Below, piece after piece: positions 11,571-23,894 of a DNA stretch of 64,000 nucleotides (the stretch's first letter is position 1; each line of letters starts with the position of its first letter). The notes under the pieces are model-generated. The model saw nothing but the letters and a program-made list of their open reading frames with translations, was not told where the DNA came from and made no database searches. Source of the DNA: Rhododendron vialii (Eukaryota > Streptophyta > Magnoliopsida > Ericales > Ericaceae); NCBI RefSeq assembly GCF_030253575.1, contig NC_080561.1, positions 10,264,501 to 10,328,500 of the forward strand. Direction: 5' to 3'. The position numbers and the translations under genes are program-made.

Positions 11571-11649
<79 letters not shown>
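11571..11649. repeat. (TA)n(GA)n compound microsatellite
   Basis: Alternating TA for about 40 bases followed by GA for about 40 bases, within the inner part of the right MULE terminal repeat. Confidence 0.95.
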
Positions 11650-11652
<3 letters not shown>

Positions 11653-12068
11653 GGGTGTTTAGGGGCATTGAAGGTGCGTGGTCGCGGAGGCAGAAATTGC
11701 TGTTGATGCTGGTCGCCGTCGGTGGAGGGGATGGAAGAGGAGGGGCTGATGGCGGCGGAGGTCGTCGGTGGTGGCGATGGAGGCGGAGGTCCCCAGTGGT
11801 GGTGGTGTTGGCCGATTGGTCTGGGTAGCCGTCCGCTCTCTCTCTTGCTCACTCTTCGTTCGATTTTGGGCGCGGAAGAAGAATAAGATGAAACACGGTT
11901 TTGTTTTGATTTTGATTTCTCTCTTCTTCTTCTTTTTTTTAGGAATATTTAAATATCCATCCTCTTTATCCATGCCATGTAAGAATTTATCCCGCCTATT
12001 TTTTATACTTATGTTTTCATCCTTCCATTTTGTAAATTACCCTTATTACCCTTTTACACTATTTTATA

Positions 12069-12197
<129 letters not shown>

Positions 12198-13628
12198 CTT
12201 TTACTGTTTTCTAACTTTGTGGGATTTGGATGAATATGGAAGCATATGCAATTAGGTGAGATATAAGAGAGGAAGATTTTCAAATTTTCAAATATTCCAA
12301 CAAATCCCACTGATTTCTCGTTCCCTTTAGTGTGGACGTTATCTTAAGTTCAACCCGGATTTAGTTTCATGGTAAATTATTTGTATCATTTACCACCAGG
12401 AAACGAGTTTTTCTATTATGTCCATTTCATGCTATATCATTTGCACCATCACCATGAAATGCCGGTTCGAATCATGAAAAAAAATTAATGTATCTATAGT
12501 GTTTTACGTCTAAGCAAATTTTGTTTTTCTCCTCACTGCACTTATGACGGTTTTAATTTTCATGGCAAATTATTTATATCATTTACCATGAAATGGATTT
12601 GTCTGCTATCCCCATTTCAATTGACCATCAAGTTGCACCACTTGACAATGAATTATTGTTCACAACCTTATTTAATGAAAAATGGACTATTTTCCATCAA
12701 AACTGGTATTGGGGTATATAACATGATAAGTTGACCATATTTTTTTGCATGTATTGATCATGCTAAATTGCTTATCCACAAAGGTCATATTTTTAATTTC
12801 ATGAAACACGGTTAAATTACCATCAAAACAAGCATTAACATGGTTAAATTACCATCATGATTCCAACGTTTCATGACCATTCCTAATCTAGCTTGAAACC
12901 GATTTAACAAACATGACATACTCCAAAAATATTATCATTGAAATCATGAAATATAACCCACACAATTGAGAATCAAATTCATTCGGTAAACATGACATAT
13001 TTACATCATGACAAGCTTCCAAACAACAAACCCAACACGAAATCTTTTAAACTCGACCGTGGCAACAATGTATGGGTGGGTTAACTCGAAACAAGTACTC
13101 TTTCAAACTCAAACACGATGAAGCTCGGATCGACTCATTTGCACCCCTTGAATAAGCCATCAGACACATACACAAACCCAAATAACCCAAAACCATGAAA
13201 TATCCAAACCAAAAGTAAAGGGAAAAAAAGAGAGAGGTTAAAACCCACCTCGGCTTGGTAATCGTGGCGCTTGCTGGAGGCCTCAGGGACTTCTTTTTCC
13301 ACAATGGCGGCCTCGCAACAAACCACCAACCCATCTCTCTCCTCTCGACTTTCCACTTCGGTCCAGATTTAAAGAAGCTGTTTCCGGTGGAGGGTGGGAT
13401 GGAGGATGGCCACATGGATGCAGCGTATAGAGACGGAGATGCGAGGGATGGTGACGGGGATGCGGGGGATGGCGACAAGGATGCATGGTGGGGATGGGGA
13501 CAGATTTGTGACGGTTATGGGCAACGAGGTATTCGAACTCATATCCGTTTATGGATTCCAAAACCCATTTAAGAAATATTCAAATTTCTAATGGGGTTTT
13601 CATTTTGTGGGGATCAGATAAGGATGAG

Positions 13629-13780
13629 AGGAGTAATTCATGGGCCTAATTTATTGCTGGGATTTGAAATCTTATGATTTCATCTCAACTTTCGGTTATA
13701 TATTGGGAGGAGTAATTCATGGGCCTAATTTTTTGCTGAAATTTGAAATCTTATGATTTCATCCCAACTTTTGGTTTTTT
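13629..13780. repeat. Two-copy direct repeat, period about 78 bp
   Basis: The segment beginning GGAGTAATTCATGGGCCTAA at about 13630 is repeated from about 13708 with a few substitutions. Both copies run through 'gaaatcttatgatttcat'. Confidence 0.85.
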
Positions 13781-13978
13781 TTTTTCATATATATATATGG
13801 GCATTTTTGGTATTAAAAAAGAGGGGATGAAAACATAAGTGCCAAAATTGAGCAGGATGAAAACTTAAAGAAAGTGGGTTTTGAGGATGATTCTTTAAGT
13901 ATCCTTTTTTTTTAATGGGCTGCCACTTCAGCTGATGTGGCTGAGGTGTGCCAATTTGCTGTGCCTTTAGCATTATCG

Positions 13979-15379
13979 AATTGCTTTGCTTGCACTCTAT
14001 CGCGGTTAAACAAAAAGAGACAAATTATGAGTCCTCCCATTTGGATGTGATCCCAAGTATCATGTACTAATTGCTTAAGGTGCACCACAATCTCACTTAG
14101 AGCACGTACATCAAATTAGATAAAATTTGAGCCAAAATTGCTATGAACAGTACATTAAGCTAGGCAATTTTCAGTCTTTCCTATAACAAACTCTGTGTAT
14201 TTCGTAGCTTTATTGGGCACCGCTTTCAATCTACCTCCCTTTATCTCTAAAACCTGCAGAAAGAACAATATTTTAATGATAGAGGTGAACAGTTGCTCGG
14301 GAAAATAAGCGAGCATTTTTCTGAAAGGTAAAATACCTTCCTATTTTGCTAAGCTGCTGCAACAGACTTTTGTGAGTTTCTTTCTCTATTTTACCTTAAA
14401 AGGCGTCATATACCTAACTGATGTACATGCTCTAAAACTATATGAGACATCGTTGCAGGTGTCAATGTGTTTATCAGTCGTGCAAAAAATTTTGATCAGA
14501 CATCAACAGTCATCACAAATGACGTATAATTATCACTTACCAAATGAACAGCCAAAACCACTACGATTCGATACAGGCCTTGCGGATGTTCAATCAATTA
14601 CCTGATTTTTTTACATAGATAATATACATGTCTAGATCTACGTACAAAACAAATAGTTTTGGATGAATGGTTAAGTGAAATTGTGGTAGGTCCTATCTCG
14701 AATAACATACTAGTCCCATGAGACAATGAGAGGATATTAAGATCTTGATTCATCTTCTAGTGGGGGCATTAGGAAGTGGTATTCTTGTTATTACAAAGGG
14801 GTATTTTAGTATTGTTACAAAGATATTGAACTTGATCCGGTCAATTATCATAAATTGAAGATAAAAAATTTAATGAAATTCCGTGATATACAGTTCGTAC
14901 ATATTACGAGTGGGTGTAAACTTCAAGTTTGCACCCCCAGTCATATGTGGGCCCTATCAACTCAGTTGCTAGAGAGTCATGTGGTGGGGGTCATCACAAG
15001 CCACGTGGGAGCTGCTAATTAAACTTAGTTGCTAAAAAACCATTTAGCGTTGTCTTATATAAGCTTTTTACAAACTTGGTCCATATTTTTATTCTTTTTT
15101 TATTCAACTTGTTGATACAAATGTTTAATCACAAAAATTCCAATGAAAAATTATATTAAAAAAATATTGGAAAAAATACCAGAAATTTTTTTAAAGGAAA
15201 ATTGCCATGGTAGTGGCAGGTGACTCTACGTCCTCTTATCCTTGATGAAAGCAATCTCTTTCTTTTTCTATTTTTAGCAGAATTGGAGGCCGTCAAAGCA
15301 ACCATTGTGTCGCAAGTGGCACATGATGCGATGCCACATTCTTGGAATCACGCACCCATCCCCTTGCCAAATCAGGAGT
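13979..15379. other. Intergenic stretch without a recognised gene
   Basis: Only short open frames without known motifs are present. A short foldback (GGGTGTAAACTTCAAGTTTGCACCC) lies near 14912-14937. The segment at about 15205-15272 ('aggtgactctacgtcctc...') recurs at 23404-23470. Confidence 0.5.
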
Positions 15380-15553
15380 GGGATCCTCTTCGGTCTAAGT
15401 TTTGGACTTGAATAGACAGTCGAAATTTTAACTGTTCAATGCTGCAATCAGTAGTTCAGATCTGCTCACTGAGCCATTAATTTTTCCATTGTGCAGTCCA
15501 AATTAGGAATTTTCTTTTTTTAGTCCAAAACTTGGACCCAAAAGGATCCAAAC
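15380..15553. mobile_element. Small foldback element
   Basis: The left arm GGATCCTCTTCGGTCTAAG, continuing into TTTTGGACT, pairs with the right-end complement GGATCCTTTTGGGTCCAAG plus TTTTGGACT. The total is about 170 bp and non-coding. No clear target duplication. Confidence 0.6.
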
Positions 15554-17494
15554 TTGAAGCCTAACTCTTATATCTTCCTAGAATGAAGCAAACTAAAGTA
15601 GTTTGTGTCCTCCTTTCCCCGATACTTTTATAAAGTTTTTCTTTCATACTTTTTCAGTTTGGATAAAAAATAAGTCACTACCCCTTTTACAATTTACACT
15701 CTATTTTTTATTTTTATCTGCATGAATTTACAATGTTACCATTAAATGTGTGAAAAAGTATGTTGAAAATAGGATAAAATAATAAATTCATATGAATAAA
15801 GACAAAACATAATGTGAATTGTCGAAATGAGAGTGTAACGCCCCTCAATTTTGGTCAATAAAATTTTTTGTTAAATATTTGAATTTTATTTAAATTACTT
15901 ATTTTCTCTTGAGTGGCTATTTGATTTCTTGTTTTCGTCATAGTTAGACTTTTTGAGTGTAACAACTCCGATTTTTCATTCAATAAAAATCTCGTCGTTA
16001 TTCGAAATTTCTTAATTTCTCGATGATTTTCTTATTTGATTCCTAGTAGTTCGTATTCAAGCAATTGAACACCGTATCACCGTATTCCTCGACTAGAAAC
16101 CCTAATTGCACTTTAGCCCCTCAAGGATCGTTTCTTGAACTTTAAGCCCTACCTAGCAAGCCTAGTTAGCTCCTAACCGGCTTGATGGAGTAACCAAACT
16201 AGAAAGTCACCTAGTTATTTTCCCTAACCGTAGATGGACCGTTTTGCCCATCTTGAACCTTTTGAACCTTTTCAAACCCTAGACTAGAATTGTTTAATTA
16301 TTTTCTTTTATTGTTTTGATTTTATTCTTTATCCTTTGGACGATAAATGTTAGGGGAACTATTATCCATTGGATAATAGAAACCCAATTCTTTATATTAA
16401 AAGGATTTTGAAAGATTTAAACCAAGTACTATAATCTTTTGGAAGTAGACTTTTATAATTACTTTAAAAGTACTTTTCAATTATTTTACCAATAAAAGTA
16501 CCCTTGTAGCTATGGTCCATTGGACAATAACCGTTAGGATAATCTTTACCCATTGGACAAAAGCATTTCCTTTATTTTATTTGGTAAGTACATATATATC
16601 ACATGTGTATTTTCAAAAAGGACATGTAGTCTTTTCCAAAAACTTAGTTTAGTATTTAAAGTACCCGTACCTTATTATCCTTTGGATAATAACCGTTAGG
16701 GATTTTATTATCCATTGGGTAATAGGCTCATCTTCCAACTAAGTACTTATCCCATTAAAATAATATTTTGTTAAGATTCCCGGGAGTACAAAAGTACATT
16801 ATTATATTAATTAAAGGACTTGTACCTTTTAATTGTTTATTGGGAGAATCTTGACCCTTTTAGCCCTAGTATATATTTGTACATATGTATATATGTATAT
16901 ATGTACTTGGATGATGTAAATTGCCTTAGTACACTTGTACCCATTTGTTAGTTTATTAAGTTGAATCTTGACCCTTAAAGGCTAGTTTGATCTTTTGTAC
17001 AAAAGATCTATTAATTTATTTTTGTCTTGCATTAGTAGTACATATATATATGTATATAGATAGTACATGAGAGAGAGAGAGAGAGCCGTGAGGGAGAGAG
17101 AGGAGAGAGGCCGAGAGAGAGAAAGAGGGAGAGGGAGAGAGAGAGAAGGAAAGAGGAAGGAAGAAGAAGAAAGATTTGATGTGTACCTTGTCATTAGTCT
17201 TCCAAAGTACTTCAAAATCTTTGGTGATCTCTTTTTCTAGCCAAATCTTAACCTACTTGTCCTCCTTGGTACATCTTTCAATTGTTTAACCAAGAATCTT
17301 GTACCAATGTCTCCTTCTTTCTAACATATCTTCCAAAAATCCCATCCAAAGTACTAAGAATAGCCATGCAAGCCTAGATAGCCCCATGGCCTAACCCATC
17401 AAGCTTTCTATCAAGTATGACAAGTGAAAGAAATCAAAGATGTAGAGAGAGAGAGAGAGATTCGGTTGAGAGAGGGAGAGGAGGAGCCTTGGCC

Positions 17495-17502
17495 TATAAA
17501 TA
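17495..17502 (+). promoter_or_regulatory. TATA box of the solo LTR
   Basis: GGCCTATAAATAGAAG follows a GA-rich stretch inside the solo LTR, as expected for the U3/R boundary. A transcript from here would run toward 19.1 kb and could read into flanking DNA. Confidence 0.55.
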
Positions 17503-18144
17503 GAAGCTCACTCCAAGCTTAAACTCACACCTTCAAACAATTGCTCCAACTTCTCTCTAGAAATTCCATAAGTTCTTGCTTTCAAAGTTCTAGTTTTCTT
17601 ATGTTCTTGAGTGTTCTTGAGAGAAACCACCAAACCACTTTCAAAACCACCTTTAGATCTTTTAAAGTAGTTAGGAAGTTGTTTCTAGGAAAAGAAAGTA
17701 CAACTCTTTTCCTTTCGAAGCAAACCGACGCCGTTACGCTGCCGAAATCCAAAACCGTAGACCGAATCTTTATAACCAACTACTACCGCCAAGAAGCAAG
17801 GTAGGACATCCTTATCTTCCATCCCAAGTAGTTATCTTTACCTATTTTTCCAAATATAGTCTTGTACCCAATTATAAGTTCGTTAGGAAGAAACTTTAAT
17901 CATGTCATTTAAAGTAGATAATGTTATCTTTTGTTGAAAGTATATGAAATGCATGATGTTTGTTATTAAGTGATTCAAGCATGTCAAGTAGTTTTAAAAT
18001 GGATGATCTTGTTAGTTTGAATAGTATAATGAATGATATCGTATGTGAAAAGTCTCACCGCGGAGTCTATGCATGAGAAACGAGACACGAAAATCAAGAA
18101 AGTAGAAATATGACACCTAGGGTGTGGATAATGATGAGATGTGT

Positions 18145-18420
18145 TTTGAAACCGCAATGTGGCCGGACTTGGTAGCCCATTGTGTGTATGGAAACCCACG
18201 ATGTGGCCGGACGTGGTAGCCCATCGTGTGGATTGTGAAAACCGCAACGTGGCCGGACTTGGTAGCCCGTTGTGTGTATGAAAACTCGTAATGTGGCCGG
18301 ACTTGGTAGCCCATTGCGTGGATTGTGAAAACCACAATGTGGCCGGACTTGGTAGCCCATTGTGAAGATTGCCAATGCGGCCGGACGTGGTAGCCTCATT
18401 GGTAATATGGCTTGGTTATC
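18145..18420. repeat. Minisatellite in the solo LTR, about 6 units of 55-60 bp
   Basis: Each unit contains GTGGCCGGACTTGGTAGCCC or a near variant, followed by a TGTG-rich spacer. The units differ by several substitutions. Related GGCGGAACC-type units continue to about 18560. Confidence 0.9.
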
Positions 18421-19148
18421 CGCGGAGAGGAGCCAATGCAAGTTTTGTGTGCCAATGGGAACCCGGGACGGCGGAACCATTGTGAGGATACTCAAGAGTC
18501 CGGAACGGCGGAACCGAGGTTGGGTGTGTAGCTTGGTTATCCGCGGTACGGAGCCAATTTAAATTGTGTGAGTTAAACAAATGATTTTTGAAAGGTTGAG
18601 TTGTAAATGAAAATGTTGACACCGTCTACGACGAGTCGCGTAGGAAAAACACGGAAAATTTTGGACACCAACGTATATTGATATTCGAATATGGATGTGT
18701 CAATGTTAGCTTTGTATATACGTATCATGTGGAAATCGATGTGATGTTATAACCTGCTGTTTGTTAGTTATGGGTTAGCGGGTATAGGATTTTTTCTATT
18801 GAGCTTTCGTAGCTCACGATGTTGCCTTTTTGGTGATCCTGACATATTATATCGGTGGCGACACTGGTATAATGTGTCAGACTTTGTAGATGATCAATGT
18901 GAGCCGTACACCTTGGAGGCCTTTGAAGCTGAAGAGCCGGCTCAGATGGAGGAGCAGGCGAAGCTGTAGTTAGGAACCTTAGTTCCCTTCCTTTTGTAAT
19001 AAAAGTACTCCTTTTAAGTTTCTGTTGTAATAAAGAGCTTGACTCAGTTTACTTTCAATAAAATTACTTATTTAACGCCCAGACTCCATTTGATTTTATG
19101 AATAAAATGTCTTTTTAACGTACCCAAAATTCGGGGCGTTACAGAGAG

Positions 19149-19719
19149 TATGAAAATCACTTCCCAAAAACATTAACATAAAGAGTACCAAAAAAAACTC
19201 TTGGTTGATTGCCACATAGAGCGGACACAAAAAAAATTGCCACATAGAAAACCAACTGGCTTTCGATCTGTAGCGTCGGCAATGAAAAATTATAAATAAA
19301 ATAAATTACGAAAAATTTATCTAACGACAACGAATTTAACATGTACACTAGATTAGGGAAAATAGCTTCTCAGGTATTTTACCTAAGCAAAAACCCAAAA
19401 TAGGCATTACACCAAGTTAGCAATAACCCCTTTTAAGGTTAGGTAAAATAAATTTTGCAATAGTGTTTAGGTAAATTTACCTAAGAACTATTCATCATTT
19501 ATACATTTAATATTATTTTCTTTCTCTTATAGCCTCTCTTTCTCTCCTCCAACAAAAAGAATAATAGTAAAAAGAAAAGAAGAAAAAGAAAAAGAAAATA
19601 TTATTTTAATAGAGAATAGATAAAACAAATAGTATTAGTGTAGTATTGAAAGAAATATGAGTAGTTAAAAGGAAAAATGTGCACTGTTCACTGATAATTT
19701 TGGCTCAAATTTTATCTAA
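19149..19719. other. AT-rich intergenic stretch
   Basis: No gene was recognised; A-rich low-complexity sequence occurs at about 19550-19600. Confidence 0.5.
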
Positions 19720-19721
19720 TA

Positions 19722-19959
19722 CTCCATCCGTCCCATAATATTTGGCACTTTCACTATTCTAGCCTTATGAAAAAATTAACAATATCTTTTAATCCATAAT
19801 ATTTTTTTATAAGCAATATGGATCTTGTTTTATAGAGTTTAATTTGTTCTATTATACAAAGTTCAAAAAATTTCCTAAAACATTATGAATTGAAAGATAT
19901 ATGCAATTTTAAAATGACACGCATTTTTAAAAATGTCAAACATTATGGGACGAAGGGAG
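19722..19959. mobile_element. Stowaway-like MITE, 238 bp
   Basis: Terminal inverted repeats CTCCATCCGTCCCATAAT and ATTATGGGACGAAGGGAG are flanked by TA dinucleotides (19720-19721 and 19960-19961), the Tc1/mariner target duplication. Confidence 0.88.
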
Positions 19960-19961
19960 TA

Positions 19962-20797
19962 TGATATATTTGCTCTTCAAGAAAGGCAAATACTAACCGG
20001 TGCATTAGTGTAGCTTGTATGTGGGCCCGCAGGGATAATAATTACCGACCACTGCAACTTGCAGGTTGAAACAGTTTGAAGTTCAAAGCCAAATTACAAC
20101 ATTAACCTTTTCCCTTTTCCCTTTTCCCTTTTCTTTTCGCTTTTTTACTCTTCAATCTCAAGCAACTCTCTTTTTAGGGGAAAAAAAAATGGTCTTGTTA
20201 TTGTCAGTCCACTGGGCTAACAATAAACACATTAGAAGAAAAGAAAAATACGTATTTCTGTGTACTTTTTATACCATTTAATACACATTCACACATTCAT
20301 TATTGTCAATCCATTGGACTGATTTTAGAATTTTCCAAAAAAATAACATGTGCTATTGGTACAGGAAAAAATGTGTACTAGCATGTACATAATTCTCTTT
20401 TTGGGCCTCTTACGGGTCCCCAAAAAAATGATAGGAATCGCTTATTTTGTTTAAAATATTTTATTTACGGTCTTTACAAAAAAAAAGTTCAATCCAATAT
20501 TGGAAAGGGCATTTAAGAAACATCCAACTTTGCTTCAAAATTCAAGCTTAAATTCTAAAGCAAAGTTGGACGTTTATGAGGCGTTATATAGCGCTGGTTA
20601 GATAGACTGATCTTTAATTATAAGAGACAAAAATTAATTATGACATTTTAGAATAAAAAGATCAGAAAAATAAAATCTTCACATCGGTTCAAACGGATTG
20701 AAAATTAAAACACATAAATTTTTCAGACTATTTATATAATTAAAAAAAATTAAAAATTAATCACGAATTGTGTATTTGTGGCCTTCGATTACTTATG
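19962..20797. other. Intergenic stretch without a recognised gene
   Basis: It contains four tandem CCCTTTT-type units near 20106-20135 and an AT-rich tail. No gene motifs were seen. Confidence 0.5.
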
Positions 20798-21283
20798 GGC
20801 ATGAGTAGAGCTGTAAATGAGCTGAGCAGCTCGCAAGTTTGACTCGGTTCGGCTCGGTAAGGGCTCGTTCGGCTCGGTTCGAAGGATAAAAGAGCCGAGC
20901 TCGAGCTCGATTTTTCGGCTCGTTTGATAAACGAGCCGAGCTCGAACCTAGCAGGGCTCGGCTCGAACAAGTTCGTCTCAGCTCGAAATATATAGGTTCG
21001 GCTCGGCTCGGCTCTACTCAAACATGCCAATATATAGGTTCGCGAACAGATTTGTCTCTGCTCGAAATATAGGTTCTGCTCGGCTTGGCTCGAATATGCC
21101 AATATTCTGTTCGACTCGGCTCGTTTAGCCAATTTTTCAAAATCAATGCCAAAAAGTTGAGGAATTCGAGCTGAGCCGGCTCGTTTATTCCGGACCGAAT
21201 ACTAACGAGCCGAGCTCGAGCTTTGTACATGTTTGTCGAGCCGAGCTCGAGCCAAACAAATTATGATCGAGCTGAGCTCGAAC

Positions 21284-21596
21284 TGTTAGGACCGTGAGGG
21301 ACACCACACACACAAACCTACGCAGTGATTTCAGAGAAAAACTCATGTTGATTATATATTCACACAATATATAATAAAGATGAAAAAACTCTCCGGGAAC
21401 CACACGCCGGTTCCTCTCCGGGAGGCCACAGACCGGCCCTCCCATGCTCGCCTCACCCTTTCCCTCACATTATGTCACACCCTAACTCTATAGGGTTTAC
21501 AACTATATATAAGGGACTCCAAGGGTAAATACGCTCAACACCCAACACTAAGGGTGTTACACAAAATAACTCCACCACTATGGGTGGACCCCAACA
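21284..21596 (-). repeat. 3' LTR of the TRIM
   Basis: A 313-bp LTR. On the minus strand it follows the purine-rich tract. The polarity is deduced from the primer-binding site next to the other LTR. Confidence 0.9.
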
Positions 21597-22593
21597 ATCA
21601 CCCCCTCCACCCAGAGTGGGCAATTGTTGCATCTGTCCAGCCTCTCTAGCAAAGCACCTGTGTCACTCCAAGTCTAGCTGCTAGCACCCCCTCACCGAAG
21701 TACTCTTGCCTGACTGAATGTCTCTTTGCAAGACTAGATCTTCCGAGGCTAAACCCGCAGCACTGTCCAGCTGCAATACCGACATCTCCGCCGATATTTA
21801 GCACCCCCTCAATAGAGTGGCACCCCCTTGACCGAAGTGCCCGCATCCTTACCAGGATGCAATCTGTAACTTTATCTCTCCTTCTCATGGCCGCATACCA
21901 TAGAGAGAATTCAATCACAAAATCCACAAAGGAAGAGATCCCAGCGATGCATCGTCTGGTCTCCATCTCCATCCCTCTGTCCAGAGCTCCCGTGAACATC
22001 TCCCAAACAACCAGTTACCAGCCGTCTGCAGACTATTCCACACACAATCTGATTCAGTAACTGACACTCCTGTACATCTCAGGTCAAGACTCCTTGTACT
22101 CCAGTGCCCTTCCTGTGTGTCTCCGCAACTGTTGCTTTATCTGTTCACTGTCACAAAAAACTCATTCTGCTTGTTTAGTACCAAACATCAACTCCATTTG
22201 TCTATACTCTCCACAAGCATGTATCAATTGCCCATCATCATCCTCATGCAGCCCAAATCACAACTGCAACTCCTGATGATAGGTCTTCAAACCCGATTGA
22301 ACCAGACTGCCTCCGATCACTATTAATCATCTCCGCAAACCTTCGCTCTAGTAAGCGCCTGTGTCACTACCAACCCGAGTGTATCCTTGCTCACTAGTTT
22401 CGCGCATGTTTGCACTGATCAACCTCTGATCCTTGCAAGTTTGCTCCGTCAATCGTCCTTTCCGCCACTTCCAATCGCCTGTGCAACCTCCTCGGGTGAC
22501 AAAAACGAGGTTCGTGAGCACCTTTTTTTTTTCAGAAATTGAACCCGTGGTTTTTTTGGTGACTTTCTTCTTCAACCCCGCTTTGATACCAAT

Positions 22594-22907
22594 TGTTAGG
22601 ACCATGAGGGACACCACACACACAAACCTACGCAGTGATTTCAAAGAAAAACTCCTTTTGATTATATATTCACACAATATACAATAAAGATGAAAAAACT
22701 TTTGGGGAACCACACGCCGGTTCCTCTCCGGGAGGCCACAAACCGGCCCTCCCATGCTCGCCTCACCGTTTCCCTCACATTATGTCACACCCTAACCCTA
22801 ATAGGGTTTACAATTATATATAAGGGACTCTAAGGGTAAATACGCTCAACACCCAACACTAAGGGTATTATACAAAATAACCTCACCACTATGGGTGGAC
22901 CCCAACA
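22594..22907 (-). repeat. 5' LTR of the TRIM
   Basis: A 314-bp LTR. The primer-binding site TGGTATCAAAGC lies just beyond its downstream end on the minus strand (22580-22591 on the plus strand). Confidence 0.9.
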
Positions 22908-22960
22908 CGAACATGCCGATATTCGGTTCGATGCGACTCATTTACACCCCTAGGCATGAG

Positions 22961-23403
22961 ATAGAGATTGCGGGCCGAAAGTTTTGGAGTGAAATTTATG
23001 GGAAATAATCTTTCTTGAGGATAAGAGAAAGGAGTTTTATCTGATTTTGAAATTTTTAAAAATTTATTTTTAGACAAAAGTGTTATGAAAAAAGCAATTG
23101 ATGATGCATTTTTGCAGAGGCAATATGAGCCGTACAACATACTCTCGGACGGTTCAGATGTGTTATTTGGGCACCATGTCGGCCAGATTATGTGATACCC
23201 ACCCGGACTTCAAAAATTTCTCCGGCCGACGAGGAGAGAGAGACGTCAAGGCTAAAAGAAAGACAGAAGGCTAAAATGGGTCAGACCGGGGGAAATGTCA
23301 TCTCAAATAGTACAAAGTAGAAAGGTTAAAGTAAAGACATGTGACTGTGTGTTGTACTTTTAAAAGATGCATGCGCAACCCGTTAGGTGGACTGTTTAAG
23401 AAA
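22961..23403. other. Intergenic stretch without a recognised gene
   Basis: No coding motif or element boundary was recognised. Confidence 0.5.
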
Positions 23404-23470
23404 AACGGCTATGGCAGTGGCCGGCAGGTGACACTCTGTCCTCCTATCCTTGATGTAAGCAATCTCTTTT
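23404..23470. repeat. Dispersed repeat fragment shared with 15.2 kb
   Basis: 'tatccttgatgtaagcaatctcttt' and its upstream 'ggcaggtgac' closely match 15205-15272 in the same orientation. This is probably a fragment of one repeat family. Confidence 0.6.
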
Positions 23471-23666
23471 TGCGGATTAAAAAAAAAAAAATCTCTCTCT
23501 CTCTCTCTATTTTTTTTTAAAAGTAAAAGATGAAAGCAATCACTGATGTAGACATTGGGATTTAGGATTAATTCGGAAAATGATTTTGCCACGATTTTTT
23601 TTTGATAATGTTACACCCTGCAAAAGTATTTTTAATAGACATTGGGATTTAGGATTTAATTCAGGA

Positions 23667-23778
23667 AATGATTTTGTCACACTATTTTTTGATAATGTCA
23701 TATCATGCAAGTGTATTTTTGCATCAAAAATACGCTTGCAAGATGTAACATTATCAAAAAAATGTGTGACAAAATCAC
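23667..23778. repeat. Hairpin with arms of about 50 bp
   Basis: The left arm begins ATGATTTTGTCACAC and the right arm ends GTGTGACAAAATCAC; the two are almost perfect reverse complements around CAAGTGTATTTTTGCATC. A partial direct repeat of the left arm lies at about 23553-23625, so this is an inverted plus direct duplication. Confidence 0.8.
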
Positions 23779-23894
23779 TACCCTTTAATTCTTGTTACAA
23801 GTAACTGTCATATGGATATAAAAAAGAATTCTTATATGTATGCACGAGAATAGCGAGGAAGGGAATCAGAAATGGAATAATAATAGCACCAGCC

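Larger units (their letters stand above)
15834..19143. mobile_element. 3.3-kb solo LTR of a Tekay/Del-like Ty3-gypsy element
   Basis: It starts TGTAACGCCCC and ends GGGGCGTTACA, and is flanked by a perfect 5-bp target duplication GAGAG (15829-15833 and 19144-19148). Only one long-terminal-repeat copy exists and no gag or pol was found, so this is a solo LTR left by recombination. TATAAATA at 17495-17502 would be the U3 promoter, and AATAAA-type signals occur near 19003-19060. Assignment to Tekay/Del rests on the termini and great length and is tentative. A minisatellite lies inside. Confidence 0.75.
15660..19165. mobile_element. AT-rich MITE-like sequence split by a solo LTR
   Basis: Sequence at about 15660-15833 and the short piece after 19148 together resemble the element at 29046-29240: a GTGATTTTCA-type end, a GTCTTTATTCATATGAATTT-like interior and an AGAGTGT-type end. 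The solo LTR 15834-19143 interrupts it. Confidence 0.5.
21284..22907 (-). mobile_element. TRIM (miniature LTR retrotransposon), 1.6 kb
   Basis: Two nearly identical LTRs (21284-21596 and 22594-22907) bound about 1 kb of non-coding interior, with a perfect 5-bp target duplication CGAAC (21279-21283 and 22908-22912). Reading the minus strand, the LTR is TGTTGGGGTCC...GGTCCTAACA, followed after two bases by TGGTATCAAAGC, a primer-binding site like that for initiator tRNA-Met. A purine tract (GGGTGGAGGGGGTGAT) precedes the other LTR. No gag or pol is present, so it must be mobilised in trans. Confidence 0.92.
20806..22952. mobile_element. hAT-like element (GCTCG-rich family) carrying a nested TRIM
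   Basis: Ends TAGAGCTGTAAATGAG and (reverse complement) TAGGGGTGTAAATGAG are terminal inverted repeats, flanked by a perfect 8-bp target duplication GGCATGAG (20798-20805 and 22953-22960). The interior is the same GAGCCGAGCTCG-rich sequence as the element at 4636-4961. Removing the nested TRIM leaves about 520 bp. Confidence 0.88.

Noticed and set aside
17984..18495. Repetitive minus-strand frames in the solo LTR
   Set aside because: They are translations of the minisatellite units (GLPSPAT-type repeats), not a protein.
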